Assembly: GCA_963710355.1 (NCBI GenBank)
Contig: CAVPZU010000003.1
Location: forward strand, 806,001-870,000
Length of the DNA: 64,000 bases
DNA from: Fen-1359 sp963710355
Lineage (GTDB): Bacteria > Planctomycetota > Phycisphaerae > Sedimentisphaerales > Anaerobacaceae
Direction: 5' to 3'
The notes below the pieces were generated by a model. It ran no database searches. It was not told the DNA's origin and saw nothing but the letters and a program-made list of their open reading frames with translations. This document shows, piece by piece, positions 52,824-62,179 of the stretch. Every line of letters starts with the position of its first letter. Position 1 is the first letter of the stretch. Made by a program: the position numbers and the translations under genes.

Positions 52824-53687
52824 CTATGTGACAGAGTTGGCGGTAAGGAGTGTTACGACGACGCTGGTGGCGTTGAAGATTGCGTGGATGAATATAGGCC
52901 GTAAAAGCGAGCCGCTCCGCTCATAAGAATAACCCAGACTCATCGACAGGACGAACAGAGCAGGCCAGTGCGAGGGGGCGGCGTGAAACAGAATAAAAAA
53001 AACCGAGCCAATTGCGATTGACAGCCAGGGCCCATAGCCGAGCGAGCGAAGGGTCGATTGAAGCAGGCCTCGAAACAGCAGCTCTTCGATGATTGGCGCT
53101 ATCAGAACGGCTGCGACAAACACCGAGATTATCAAAGGCAGTCCGCCGGCGGCGGATGAATATGTGGTGATATTTTTCAGTTCCTGATGCTGCTCGATAA
53201 TGTAATTGGGCCCGACAATGAATTTTCCGATTTTGGCCGTCAGGACAAGCACAGCCGTTATAATTGGCCAGACCGCCCAGATGGTTACCGCCGCTGCGCC
53301 GAGGTCGCGCAAGGCCTTTTTCGGATTCAGGCCGAACCCCTTCAGCCCGCGGGCAAAACTTCCACGCACAAGCAAAATTACTATAAAGCCTGTGATTATT
53401 GCTGAAACGCCGGTTAGGACATTCTCGTAAAAAGCAAACTGTAAACTGTCCTCAGGAATTTTTTGAAGTTCGCATATTACCAAAAATGCAGCAGATGTAA
53501 GTCCGAAATATGCCAGTATCACAAGAAATGGTACAGCCGGATGCATATTATTCCGCCTCGGTTCAGACCGTCCGTCGAAGGCGAAGCGTCCGAACGAGGT
53601 CACAGTAAGCCAGACGCAAAATACGACAAAGCCGCCAATTAGAATGATTGACTCTCCGCCGCCGACGGATTTGATAAACTCATTCAT
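52824..53687 (-). CDS. CPBP-family intramembrane metalloprotease
   Basis: 287 residues with about eight hydrophobic helices. The three CPBP (Abi/Rce1-like) motifs are present: APIIEELLFRGLLQ (EExxxR), FFILFHAAPSHWPALFV (FxxxH) and FIHAIFNATS (HxxxN/B). These glutamate proteases cleave membrane substrates such as prenylated proteins or bacteriocin targets; the substrate here is unknown. Faces the phage remnant convergently. Confidence 0.88.
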   Translation of the reverse strand: MNEFIKSVGGGESIILIGGFVVFCVWLTVTSFGRFAFDGRSEPRRNNMHPAVPFLVILAYFGLTSAAFLVICELQKIPEDSLQFAFYENVLTGVSAIITGFIVILLVRGSFARGLKGFGLNPKKALRDLGAAAVTIWAVWPIITAVLVLTAKIGKFIVGPNYIIEQHQELKNITTYSSAAGGLPLIISVFVAAVLIAPIIEELLFRGLLQSTLRSLGYGPWLSIAIGSVFFILFHAAPSHWPALFVLSMSLGYSYERSGSLLRPIFIHAIFNATSVVVTLLTANSVT

Positions 53688-53758
53688 ACCCTTAACTCTT
53701 AACCCTTTTATTTAGTCCTTAGTTTTTAGTTCTTAGTTTTTAGTATTCTGCCGCAATC

Positions 53759-53777
53759 CTACGGGGTAAACCCGTAG
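53759..53777. repeat. GTAA-loop hairpin
   Basis: CTACGGG-GTAAA-CCCGTAG upstream of murA. Confidence 0.7.
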
Positions 53778-53786
53778 ATGAAGTTA

Positions 53787-53801
53787 TCCGCCAAAGGCGG
53801 A
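53787..53801. repeat. Short palindromic element
   Basis: TCCGCC-AAA-GGCGGA upstream of murA, between two GTAA-loop hairpins. Confidence 0.75.
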
Positions 53802-53826
53802 CAGGCGAAGCCTGTTGCGGCAAATG

Positions 53827-53846
53827 CTACGGGCGTAAGCCCGTAG
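53827..53846. repeat. GTAA-loop hairpin
   Basis: CTACGGGC-GTAA-GCCCGTAG, perfect 8-bp stem upstream of murA. Confidence 0.7.
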
Positions 53847-53955
53847 AAATTTACTTTCAACTCAAAACTCATCATTTCCCCTTAACCCTTTACACTTGAC
53901 GATTGTTGTCCTCTTTTATACAATCAGCCCTGCATTTTCAAGGAAAATAGATGAT

Positions 53956-55275
53956 ATGGATATATTCCGCATAGAAGGGTCCGCCGCAGGCGGACTCGAA
54001 GGTTCAATTACGGTCAACGGCTCAAAGAATGCCGCCCTGCCTATAATGGCAGCGGCAATCCTGTCGCCCGGCGTCTCTACAATATCATCCGCCCCCGACC
54101 TCGCTGACATTTCCGTCTGCATAAAACTGCTGGAGCTTCTCGGCTGCAAGGTAGAAAAAACCAATGCCGGCTCCGTTAAAATCGATGCAGCAATAATTGA
54201 CAATCCTGTAGGCGACTACGAAATTGTCCGCAAGATGCGCGCCAGCATTTGTATCCTCGGGCCGTTGCTTGCACGCTGCCGAAAGGCTGCCGTCTCGATG
54301 CCCGGCGGCTGTGCTATCGGCCTGCGACCTGTCGATATCCACCTGCGGGGGCTGCGACAGCTCGGCGCTCAAATAAAATTAGAGAACGGCTACATCATTG
54401 CAGAAGCACCCAACGGACTTGTCGGAAGTGAAATTTTTCTCGGCGGGCCTTTCGGCTCAACCGTCCTCGGAACCGCCAATATCCTTATGGCAGCCACGCT
54501 CGCAAAAGGCAGAACTGTTATCGAATCGGCTGCCTGCGAGCCGGAAGTTTCTGACCTGGTGAATTTCCTCAATAAAATGGGCGCCAAAATATTGGGTATC
54601 GGCTCGCCGCGATTAGTCATCGAAGGAGTCCGGCAACTGCACCCGGCAAACCATAAGGTTATCCCGGACCGAATCGAGGCAGGCACATTTATGGCCGCCG
54701 CTGCAATAACTTCAGGCCGCCTGCAGCTGCGAAACTGTCGGCTCGATGATATGATGGCTGTCGTGGATAAACTGCGAAATATCGGCGTTGATGTCGAGCC
54801 TGCCGATGACGGCTGCATCATCACGAGAACCGGTCCGCTGAAACCGAGCGACGTTATCACACAGCCTTATCCGGGTTTTCCGACCGACCTGCAAGCCCAG
54901 TTTATGGCGCTTCTGGCGCTGGCGGAAGGGAACAGTATAATTATTGAAAAGGTATTCCCCGACCGTTTTATGCACGTTGCAGAACTCAACCGTATGGCGG
55001 CAAACCTGCGCAAAGAAGGCTCAACAATACTTATTTCCGGCGTTGGCAAACTGAAGGGCGCACCCGTTATGGCGAGCGATTTGCGGGCTTCTGCTGCCCT
55101 GGTCGTCGCTGCCCTCGCTGCCGAGGGAACCACTATCATTAACAGAGTCTATCACATAGACCGTGGATATGAAAAAATCGAACAAAGACTAAACTCTGTC
55201 GGGGCAAAAATTTACAGAGAAAATGATTCGGAGGCCTCCAAATCGCTTTTGCCGGCGCTGGCCATAAACGATTGA
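53956..55275 (+). CDS. murA: UDP-N-acetylglucosamine 1-carboxyvinyltransferase MurA
   Basis: 439 residues from the ATG at 53956; the upstream part of the open frame is not conserved. First committed step of peptidoglycan precursor synthesis. GSKNAALPIMAAAIL binds substrate, the fosfomycin-target Cys119 lies in MPGGCAIGLRPVDIH, and DRIEAGTFMAAAAITSG and FPTDLQAQFMALLALA are standard blocks. A palindrome copy at 53980-53994 encodes SAAGG near residue 9-13, an insertion before the first domain. Presence implies at least MurNAc precursor synthesis in this organism. Confidence 0.95.
   Translation: MDIFRIEGSAAGGLEGSITVNGSKNAALPIMAAAILSPGVSTISSAPDLADISVCIKLLELLGCKVEKTNAGSVKIDAAIIDNPVGDYEIVRKMRASICILGPLLARCRKAAVSMPGGCAIGLRPVDIHLRGLRQLGAQIKLENGYIIAEAPNGLVGSEIFLGGPFGSTVLGTANILMAATLAKGRTVIESAACEPEVSDLVNFLNKMGAKILGIGSPRLVIEGVRQLHPANHKVIPDRIEAGTFMAAAAITSGRLQLRNCRLDDMMAVVDKLRNIGVDVEPADDGCIITRTGPLKPSDVITQPYPGFPTDLQAQFMALLALAEGNSIIIEKVFPDRFMHVAELNRMAANLRKEGSTILISGVGKLKGAPVMASDLRASAALVVAALAAEGTTIINRVYHIDRGYEKIEQRLNSVGAKIYRENDSEASKSLLPALAIND
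53980..53994. repeat. Short palindromic element inside murA
   Basis: TCCGCC-GCA-GGCGGA, in frame (peptide SAAGG). Confidence 0.8.
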
Positions 55276-55282
55276 TAAAGAA

Positions 55283-55302
55283 CCACGCCTGTAAAGGCGT
55301 GG
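55283..55302 (+). terminator. Hairpin after murA
   Basis: CCACGCC-TGTAAA-GGCGTGG, 7-bp perfect stem 8 nt after the murA stop; no strong T-run, loop like the dispersed GTAA hairpins. Confidence 0.5.
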
Positions 55303-55378
55303 GTATCTATCAGAAGATTATGCAGGTTGCTCTTTCGGACAACAAAAACAAACCAGCTAACTATTAAAGGAGCCGGAA

Positions 55379-56213
55379 ATGAAACTATTAAAAATTCTGC
55401 GCATCGTTGCAATAGTTCTTTTGCTTGTGATTCTTATTGTCTCGATAGCAGGCAAAATCTACGGCGGGCGACTCATAAAATGGGGCGTCGAAAAGGCAGG
55501 CTCAATCGCACTGAAGGTGCCGGTCGGACTGGAAAGTGCGAATCTATCTATCCTCGGCGGCTCTTTGAGCCTGAAGGAACTGACTATCGGCAACCCGCCT
55601 GAATATCAGCATAAACAATTCCTCGAATTAAAAAATGCGAGCGTTAAAGTCAAGCTTGCTTCTCTGCTCAGCGGGACCGTTCGTATCCCGGAAATAAAAC
55701 TTAACGGGATAAATGTCGTCCTCGAACAAAAAGATATAAGAAGCAACAACCTTCAGGACATACTTAAAAATATCTCCGCAGGCGAAGAGAAGCCGGCCGA
55801 CAAGGCAAAACAGGCAGAAGGTAAAAAACTCCGCATCGATTATCTTGAACTTACGGATATTTCCGTTCAGGTAAAGCTGCTGCCTTTGCCGGGAAAGGTT
55901 GACACAATCCCGCTGAAGCTGCCGCCGATTAAAATGAAAGACATCGGCAATGACGGAAAAACTACCACAGCCGGCCTGGTCAGCAAAATCATCGTTGCCA
56001 TCAGCGCCGGGATTGCAGAAAGCGGCGCAGGCCTGCTGCCGGATGACCTTACCAAATCATTAAACAGCACGCTCAAAGGCCTCGGCCAGATTGGCGGGCA
56101 GCTTGCTCGAGGGGGGGAAGAACATAGGCGAGGGCGTTGGCGGTAAGATTAAAGACATCGGCGGAGCCCTGCAGGGTTTGGTAAAACCGAAGAAGGAAGA
56201 AGAAAAAAAATAA
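55379..56213 (+). CDS. AsmA-like membrane-anchored protein, frameshift near the end
   Basis: About 277 residues. One N-terminal membrane helix (ILRIVAIVLLLVILIVSIAGKI) and a periplasmic part with the AsmA/DUF748-like beta pattern (ANLSILGGSLSLKELTIGNPP, LASLLSGTVRIPEIKLNGINVVLEQ). Such proteins bridge the envelope or affect lipid transport. The first frame ends at 56146; after the G7 run (about 56112-56118) the other frame continues KNIGEGVGGKIKDIGGALQGL with a Lys/Glu tail to 56213, which is more natural. Confidence 0.75.
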
Positions 56214-56251
56214 CTACGGCGGACAACCGCAACCGATAAACGATATACAGG

Positions 56252-57135
56252 TTATTGACCAGCGATGAGTTTGGCGGCCTTAACCGTGTTATAGAGGAGC
56301 ATTGTTATTGTCATCGGCCCGACGCCGCCCGGCACAGGCGTAATCAGGCTCACCTTTTCTTTGACCTGTTCAAAATCCACATCGCCGACCAGCCTGAAGC
56401 CTGCCTTTTTGGTCTTATCTTCAATGCGGTTGACGCCAACGTCAATAACTGCAGCGCCCCCTTGACCATATCAGCCGTTATTGTCCCGGGTCTGCCCGCA
56501 GCAACAATGAGAATGTCCGCCCTGCGGGTATGCTCTGCCAACCTTCTCGTGTGGGTATGACAGACCGTAACGGTGGCATTACCCGTTTTCGATTTCTGAA
56601 TCAATATATTGGCGAGCGGTTTTCCCACGATATTGCTTCTTCCGACAATGACGACATCTGCACCGTCGATTTTGACGCCACTTCGCAGAAGAATCTGAAC
56701 AACACCGTGCGGCGTGCAGGGCAAAAACGTATCCTCGCCCGCCACCAATTTGCCGATATTTGTCGGATGAAACCCGTCCACATCCTTGTCGGGTCTTACG
56801 GCAAATAAAATCTCGGACTCCTTTAGATGCTTGGGTAGCGGCAGTTGAACAAGAATCCCGTGTATTCGCTTATCGGCATTTAGTCTTTCAATCAGTTCGA
56901 GCAGTTCCTCGCGGCTTGTTTGGGCAGCCAGTCTGTTATCATCTGAATAAATTCCGATTTCCTGACAAGCCTTTTCTTTGGCGGTGACATACGAGACTGA
57001 AGCGGGGTCGCTGCCAACCAGAACGACCGCAAGCCCCGGCACGATTCCTCTTTGCTTGAGCTTATCCGCCTCGGCCTTCAGCTCGGAACGCATCTGTGTG
57101 GCAATCTTTTTGCCGTCAATAATCGCAGCAGCCAT
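56252..57135 (-). CDS. folD: Bifunctional methylene-THF dehydrogenase/cyclohydrolase FolD, one frameshift
   Basis: Start at 57135 with GGAG just upstream; nearby ATG/TTG codons at 57141 and 57147 are alternatives. Catalytic region SYVTAKEKACQEIGI (Tyr/Lys), GILVQLPLPKHL, PCTPHGVVQIL and VIVGRSNIVGKPL are diagnostic. After ADMVK the frame is lost at a G5 run near 56460; the proper end VIDVGVNR, PVPGGVGPMTITMLLYNT to 56252 is in another frame. Adding one G restores ~294 residues. FolD supplies 10-formyl-THF used by Fmt. Confidence 0.92.
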
Positions 57136-57315
57136 TTTCATCTCCAAATTTAACCCCTTTTTTTTCTTACCTTCCCCTTAATCATAACAGCCAGGGCCTT
57201 ATTTGTCAGCAGAAACATTGGAAACATAAACAAGAGAAAAATCCTGCAAAACTCCGAACAGCCGCTACAGCAGTTAAATCCGGCACAATTGTTCTTTTCC
57301 ATCCCATCTGCCTTT

Positions 57316-57330
57316 CCGCCGCAGGCGGAC
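57316..57330. repeat. Short palindromic element, intergenic
   Basis: TCCGCC-GCA-GGCGGA. Confidence 0.75.
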
Positions 57331-57426
57331 GGCCAGACCGATAACGTTTTCCTGGGGGCTGTTTCTTATGCTTTATCTGGTTTGACTCCGCTTGCCGCAG
57401 GCAGTTGGACTGCGTCGGCACTTTGG

Positions 57427-57441
57427 TCCGCCGAAGGCGGA
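57427..57441. repeat. Short palindromic element, intergenic
   Basis: TCCGCC-GAA-GGCGGA, 97 bp from the previous copy. Confidence 0.75.
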
Positions 57442-57548
57442 AAGTCTTAAAGTCGATGCCAAAATGTTTCGACAAACAGTTAATAAGCCCACCAGTGGCG
57501 GGCCTGCGGCGGATTCTTTATTGCACAAAAACTGGAAGGAAAAGGGCG

Positions 57549-58508
57549 ATGAAAATTTCAGATTTCAGTGCGCCTGCGGCGGACTCAATTATTATTGTGT
57601 CTGTTATTACAATTCTGTTCTGCGGCGGACCGGCCATTGCCGCACCTGCCATCCGAGAAAAAATTCCATCCTGCAGAATTTACCGCGTTATGGCAAGGGC
57701 TTATATGGCGTACGGCGAATATAACAAGGCGATGCCGCTGGCGGAAAAAGCCCTCGCACTTGCTCAGCAACGAAGCGTATCCAATGAGGAGCTGTCGGGC
57801 TGTCTGCTTGACCTTGCCTATATTTATACCAATCTCGACAGATTTGCGGACGCAGAGCAATTCTGCAAACTCGGCATTCAGGTGCAGAAAGAATTCTATT
57901 ATGACAGGCATCCTTATGTCGCCTATTCCCTGCGAACTCTTGCTGCAATCTATCAGGGACAGGGGAAAATCTCCGAGGCAAAAGAGACGATGCGGCAGGC
58001 AATCGAAATTATGCTGGAAAGTCACCCGGCTGATGATGCCGTAATGGCGCCTTTTCAGGTTGATTTTGCAAAGCTGCTCGTTGCAGAAGGCAAATTAACA
58101 GAGGCCGAGCAATATTACACAGCGGCCTTGAATCTGATAAATCAATCTTATGGCTCTGACCACCTCTACACAGCGACCGTCATCAGCAGCATCGCCGAGT
58201 TATATGTGCTCCAGCAGCGATATAGCGAGGCTGAGCCGCTGATTAACAAATCGCAGGCTATCCAGGAAAAATTTTACGGCTCGGAAAGTCAATTAGTCGT
58301 CGGCGTCTGGCTTACAAAGGCCAGGATATGTCAGGCTAAAGGTGAGCAGAGCGAGGCTGAAAGACTTATTCAAAAGGCGCACAGCGTTATCCAAAAAACA
58401 GGCAACTCCGCACAAACGGCAAAACTCGAACGAAAGATTGTCGACATTCGTCAGGTCAAATCCGATACTTATCAGCCTGTTGCCAAAATCTTCGATGCCT
58501 CGACATAA
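57549..58508 (+). CDS. Exported TPR protein (TPR_12 type)
   Basis: 319 residues from the ATG at 57549, preceded by GGAAAAGGG; the frame upstream is not used. A signal peptide-like segment (IIIVSVITILFCGGPAIAAPA) is followed by six or so tetratricopeptide units of the kinesin-light-chain style, e.g. YNKAMPLAEKALALAQQ, FADAEQFCKLGIQVQKEFY, LTEAEQYYTAALNLINQSYG, YSEAEPLINKSQAIQEKFYG. Probably a periplasmic interaction scaffold. A palindrome copy (57571-57583) encodes part of the N-terminus (APAADS). Confidence 0.75.
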   Translation: MKISDFSAPAADSIIIVSVITILFCGGPAIAAPAIREKIPSCRIYRVMARAYMAYGEYNKAMPLAEKALALAQQRSVSNEELSGCLLDLAYIYTNLDRFADAEQFCKLGIQVQKEFYYDRHPYVAYSLRTLAAIYQGQGKISEAKETMRQAIEIMLESHPADDAVMAPFQVDFAKLLVAEGKLTEAEQYYTAALNLINQSYGSDHLYTATVISSIAELYVLQQRYSEAEPLINKSQAIQEKFYGSESQLVVGVWLTKARICQAKGEQSEAERLIQKAHSVIQKTGNSAQTAKLERKIVDIRQVKSDTYQPVAKIFDAST

Positions 58509-58591
58509 TCGCACTGCATATTTTTCAGCAACAGCGTTTTAAATCATACCAGACAGTTCCTGCCCGGTATATCACCGCCGGGACCGCTCCC

Positions 58592-60457
58592 TTATCCGCC
58601 CAAAGGCGGGCCGGGCGGCTCTGATTTCGTCCCGTTTTGTTTTAACTGAGCGAGGTATCTGCGGGAAAGGTCGCTTACCATTTCTTTTATCTGATCGACC
58701 GTTGCGGTCGGGGGCAATTGGCTTCCGAAATACACATATACTCTGCGAAAGAATTTCCTCGGGAAAGTCGAGAATGGTTTTCCGTGATAATAGCTGAAGA
58801 TGCTGCCCCATGTCCCGCCGATATAGACGGGCAAGACTGTGCAGTTGCTGCCGCTGATTATCAGGCCAAGACCTTTTTTGAAAGGCTGCAAAGCGCCTGT
58901 GCGGGTCATAACGCCTTCGGCGAAGATGCAGACAGCTTGTCCGGAATTTACCGCCTCTTTTGCAGCATTGAGAGAATCGATTATCCGTTTGGGGCTGTCC
59001 TGTTCGGATATCGGCAAACAATCCAGAATTTTGCACAGTGGTTTAAGAAACCATATATTAAAGTATTCCTTATCCATAATAAATCTAATGTGTCTGTTCT
59101 GAGCGGCCATAAGGACAAGGGCATCGGTCCAGGAACTGTGATTGCTGACCAGAAGCAGTCCGCCTTCGGACGGGACGTTCTGGGCGTCGACGATTTTGAG
59201 ACGATAACAAAATTTTATCAGTGCGACGAGGATCGCGCGCAGCAGTAATGCGGGCATTATCACAACGCAGGCTATAGCCATAATCGCCGTCATAGCTGAC
59301 AATACGAGGAATATGTTTGCAGCCGACATTTGGAGGGTGCTGCTGAGAAAATAAATCAACAGTGAAGCGAGGAATGAGCCGACCCAGCCGAGAAAATTTG
59401 CAGCGGCAATTGTGCGGCCTCGGCGCTCGGCGGGGCTTTTCAACTGGATGAATGTATTTAGCGGCACGATAATCAGGCCCGAGCCTGCTCCGAGGAGAAA
59501 AACCAGCAGGAATGCAGCGACCAGATTGTCTTTGGCCAGACCCAGAATTGCGGTTGTGAATGTGACGGATATTGAGCCGATGCCGACCAGGCCGATTTCG
59601 ATTCCTCTGCCGCAGATTTTTCCTACGAGGAATGCCCCTGCGGCGACGCCGATTGCCCCGGGCAAAAACAGATACATACTGTTTGTCTGGTCGAGCCTGA
59701 GCCGTTCCATACCGTAAGGGATGATAACGAGCATAACGGAGACCCCGACAAGTAAAAAGTATGCCGAAGCAAAAATGGCCATCAGCAAACCTCTCTGTTG
59801 ACGGATGCCGAATAGCGTGCGGGCGATATCTGCAAAGAAGAACAGACTCGAACGGCCTTTTGAACGGAGGGCAGCGGTTTTTTTTATTGACAAACTTGTC
59901 AAAGTTCCTGCTGCTGCCACTGCAATGCAGGCTATCGAGGCGAGGATAAAACTGCCTGCGGTTGCCCAGACAAGTATCGGGACAAAGACGGCTGCTGTAA
60001 TAACCGCCAAATAAGTGGCTGCCTCGACCAGACTGTTGGCGCGAGCCAGATGTTCTCGTTCGACAAGCTCTGGGATTATGCCATATTTGGATGGGCTGAA
60101 AAATGCACTATGGGCAGTCATAATGAACATAACCGTATAAAGCAGGAATTTTGAGCCGAGTATAAAAGCTATTGTGCCGACCAGCATTATCATGATTTCA
60201 GCAAATTTGAGGATGACAGTTATCCTGCTTTTGCTGAAACGGTCGGCGAGTTTTCCGGCGTAAGCGGAAAAGAGCAGGAACGGCAGAGTAAATATGGCGC
60301 CGGCAGTTGCGGAGATTTTGCCCGCAGAGACCTGACCCTCTGCGCCTATAAGATAGGCGATAACGAGCAGCTTATAAAGGTTGTCGTTCAACGCCCCTAA
60401 CGCCTGCGTTGCGTTCAGCCACCCGAAGGTGGAACCGGTTTTTACTGTTAACTGCAC
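58592..60457 (-). CDS. LplT-like MFS transporter fused to PlsC acyltransferase
   Basis: About 621 residues; the GTG at 60457 is chosen because GGAGG lies 8 nt upstream. The first ~420 residues form a 12-helix lysophospholipid transporter (FGWLNATQALGALNDNLYK, AFFSPSKYGIIPELV). The C-terminal ~200 are a 1-acyl-glycerol-3-phosphate-type acyltransferase with SNHSSWTDALVL (HX4D) and FAEGVMTRTGALQPF (EGxxTRxG). Like Aas/LplT systems but without an acyl-ACP synthetase domain. Proposed role: import and re-acylation of lysophospholipids. Confidence 0.88.
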   Translation of the reverse strand: MQLTVKTGSTFGWLNATQALGALNDNLYKLLVIAYLIGAEGQVSAGKISATAGAIFTLPFLLFSAYAGKLADRFSKSRITVILKFAEIMIMLVGTIAFILGSKFLLYTVMFIMTAHSAFFSPSKYGIIPELVEREHLARANSLVEAATYLAVITAAVFVPILVWATAGSFILASIACIAVAAAGTLTSLSIKKTAALRSKGRSSLFFFADIARTLFGIRQQRGLLMAIFASAYFLLVGVSVMLVIIPYGMERLRLDQTNSMYLFLPGAIGVAAGAFLVGKICGRGIEIGLVGIGSISVTFTTAILGLAKDNLVAAFLLVFLLGAGSGLIIVPLNTFIQLKSPAERRGRTIAAANFLGWVGSFLASLLIYFLSSTLQMSAANIFLVLSAMTAIMAIACVVIMPALLLRAILVALIKFCYRLKIVDAQNVPSEGGLLLVSNHSSWTDALVLMAAQNRHIRFIMDKEYFNIWFLKPLCKILDCLPISEQDSPKRIIDSLNAAKEAVNSGQAVCIFAEGVMTRTGALQPFKKGLGLIISGSNCTVLPVYIGGTWGSIFSYYHGKPFSTFPRKFFRRVYVYFGSQLPPTATVDQIKEMVSDLSRRYLAQLKQNGTKSEPPGPPLGG

Positions 60458-60569
60458 GGACCAGACCTCCAAAAGTTGTCCGCCTTCGCTAAAGCTACGG
60501 CGGATAAACAGGCATTATACAGAAAAGTCATAAAGGTTCAAAGGGTGGGATTATTCGTCAACAAGCGCG

Positions 60570-60722
60570 CTGTGCGCACAGGTGCGCTGGTAGGTGCGCG
60601 ACAAAATGGAAATTTTTATTTTTTTTACGTATTGAATTACAGGTAGTTATGGAAATTTCAGGTTAGAGAGCAATCAGGATTTTCGCACTTTTTGCGCTGG
60701 TTGGAACAATGGTAGGAGGGCG
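60570..60722 (+). repeat. Long direct repeat, copy B (153 bp), before a portal remnant
   Basis: Starts CTGTGCGCACAG and ends GGTAGGAGGGCG like copy A at 50639. The portal remnant begins 41 nt downstream. Confidence 0.9.
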
Positions 60723-60736
60723 AATTAAGAGTTAAG

Positions 60737-60751
60737 TCCGCCTTCGGTGGA
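60737..60751. repeat. Short palindromic element
   Basis: TCCGCC-TTC-GGTGGA, one mismatch, between repeat B and the portal remnant. Confidence 0.6.
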
Positions 60752-60762
60752 AAGGATTAGGA

Positions 60763-61137
60763 ATGAATGTGGAATTTTATTTGCGGATATTTGAAGATGA
60801 GAAGCTGGATGCGGGGTATTTAGACTGGCTGACGAAGGAGCGGGCGGGGCAGGTGCAGAGGCATTTCAGCAGGATGTGGGATTATTATGCAAACCCGACG
60901 GTGGAGATTACAGAGGCGGCAGCAGGACAGAGGGCGGGAGAGGCGGGCAGGAGTTATGTGCAGGCGCAGGAGGCAGGGCTGCCGGCGAGGATAACCGGTA
61001 TTGTGCGAAATCCTTTGGCTGGTGTTTTCGGCGGGCGGGCGGCCAGAGAAATACAACGTAAGGAAGTAGTGATAGAGAATGATATGGCGTGGCGGATAAA
61101 TGCAGCGGTGGATTTTTTGTTTGGCAAGCCCCTATAA
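60763..61137 (+). pseudogene. Phage portal protein, N-terminal fragment
   Basis: 124 residues. LDAGYLDWLTKERAGQVQRHFSRMWDYYANP at the start and VVIENDMAWRINAAVDFLFGKPL at the end match the N-terminal arm of phage portal proteins (the NDMAWRIN...FGKP segment precedes the wing domain). It breaks off where the portal body should begin, so only about a quarter remains. No downstream phage genes follow. Confidence 0.65.
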
Positions 61138-61771
61138 GTTTTGTATCGAGGTCGCCTTAAGAACACAGCGGGGTTTGGTATAGAAGTAAGCAAGCCATCG
61201 TAGCGTGCAAGAGGCTGTGCTGGCAGGGCCTATATGTGGAATTATCTTGTGCCAATCAAGGTGTGACGGGGGAAATTTGCCGTAATGATATTTTACAGGA
61301 CTACTCATTTGGAATATCCATTAACTGGCCTTTCACACTTTAAACTCATTTTCAGATATATTGTAAGCGTTTTTCAAACGATAGGCAAATTTCATTTTTT
61401 CTTATCTTCCCCTAAAAGTTTCTTGTAATTTTGCTGGCAGATGTGATTATGCACATTGCGGAGGGCAAGATTTTTTTCCGGAAAATCAGAGCATTAAAAA
61501 AATGAGTAACGGGTCACGGCTGGAAAGGTGTAATGCTTACCGTTAAGCAACCAAAAATTACTTAATTTTTTGGCAATTTGGATGATTAACTGTGTTATCA
61601 GTATTGAAAAGGGGGATTTGGGAGGATGGAGTTAAGAATTGAAAATTAAGAATTAAGAAAGGAAGGATTCAAACGGTGGGGCAGGCGAGGGGGATTTATC
61701 AGCTGTAATTCATGGGATTAAAGAATTTTTCGGGGACTGGCCGATTAAGTAATAGTTTTAGGGGATTATTT
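61138..61771. other. Long region without a recognisable gene
   Basis: 634 bp. Some AT-rich and AAGAATTAAGAA-type low-complexity sequence near the right end, a GCTTACCGTTAAGC inverted repeat (about 61533-61546), no open frame of note, no tRNA seen. May be decayed phage DNA after the portal fragment. Confidence 0.5.
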
Positions 61772-61987
61772 ATGAAGGCCAGCCTTTTAACAGAAGCTGT
61801 CGTTCTTTGGCTCTTGAGCATCTCAACAGCAATCTATTTTATTCGGTTAATCCACAGAATTGTTTCAAAGACAGCGGTTAAAAAAATGATAGGTTCGCTG
61901 CGGGCGAATTCAGTTGCCCCGAGCGAGAACAGAGACAATATTCTTTTTTTATGGCATATCAGGCCTCCTCCGAACTGTGCAACCTAA
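61772..61987 (+). CDS. Possible small membrane protein
   Basis: 71 residues from an ATG with AGGGGATT upstream. One hydrophobic helix (LTEAVVLWLLSISTAIYFIRLI), then a basic cytosolic-like tail. A terminator follows at 62043. Unrecognised. Confidence 0.4.
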   Translation: MKASLLTEAVVLWLLSISTAIYFIRLIHRIVSKTAVKKMIGSLRANSVAPSENRDNILFLWHIRPPPNCAT

Positions 61988-62035
61988 ATACTGATTTCAT
62001 CGGAGATGGTGTGTAAATTCTATTTAAGGAAAAAT

Positions 62036-62146
62036 ATGAATCGGCTGTCAGCAAGACTTCTGGCAGCCTTTTTTATTTTTTGTCTTTTTCATCGACCCCC
62101 ACAGGCGGGCACTGCGCATTATGCACCGTGGAGAGCGACTCTGTAA
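62036..62146 (+). CDS. Possible 36-residue signal-peptide-like ORF
   Basis: AAGGA precedes the ATG. It starts MNRLSARLLAAFFIFCLFHR, which looks like the first part of a secreted protein, and stops at 62146. It overlaps the hairpin at 62043, so it may be fortuitous or a gene fragment. Confidence 0.25.
   Translation: MNRLSARLLAAFFIFCLFHRPPQAGTAHYAPWRATL
62043..62081 (+). terminator. Rho-independent terminator
   Basis: GGCTGTCAG...CTGGCAGCC, 9-bp stem with one mismatch, followed by TTTTTTATTTTTT. Confidence 0.8.
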
Positions 62147-62179
62147 TCTGAATGTGCTCTGTAGAAAAAGCCAAAAGAT

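Noticed and set aside
57392..57548. Upstream extension of the TPR gene start
   Set aside because: The region contains palindromic repeats and no conserved sequence; GGAAAAGGG before 57549 supports the later ATG.
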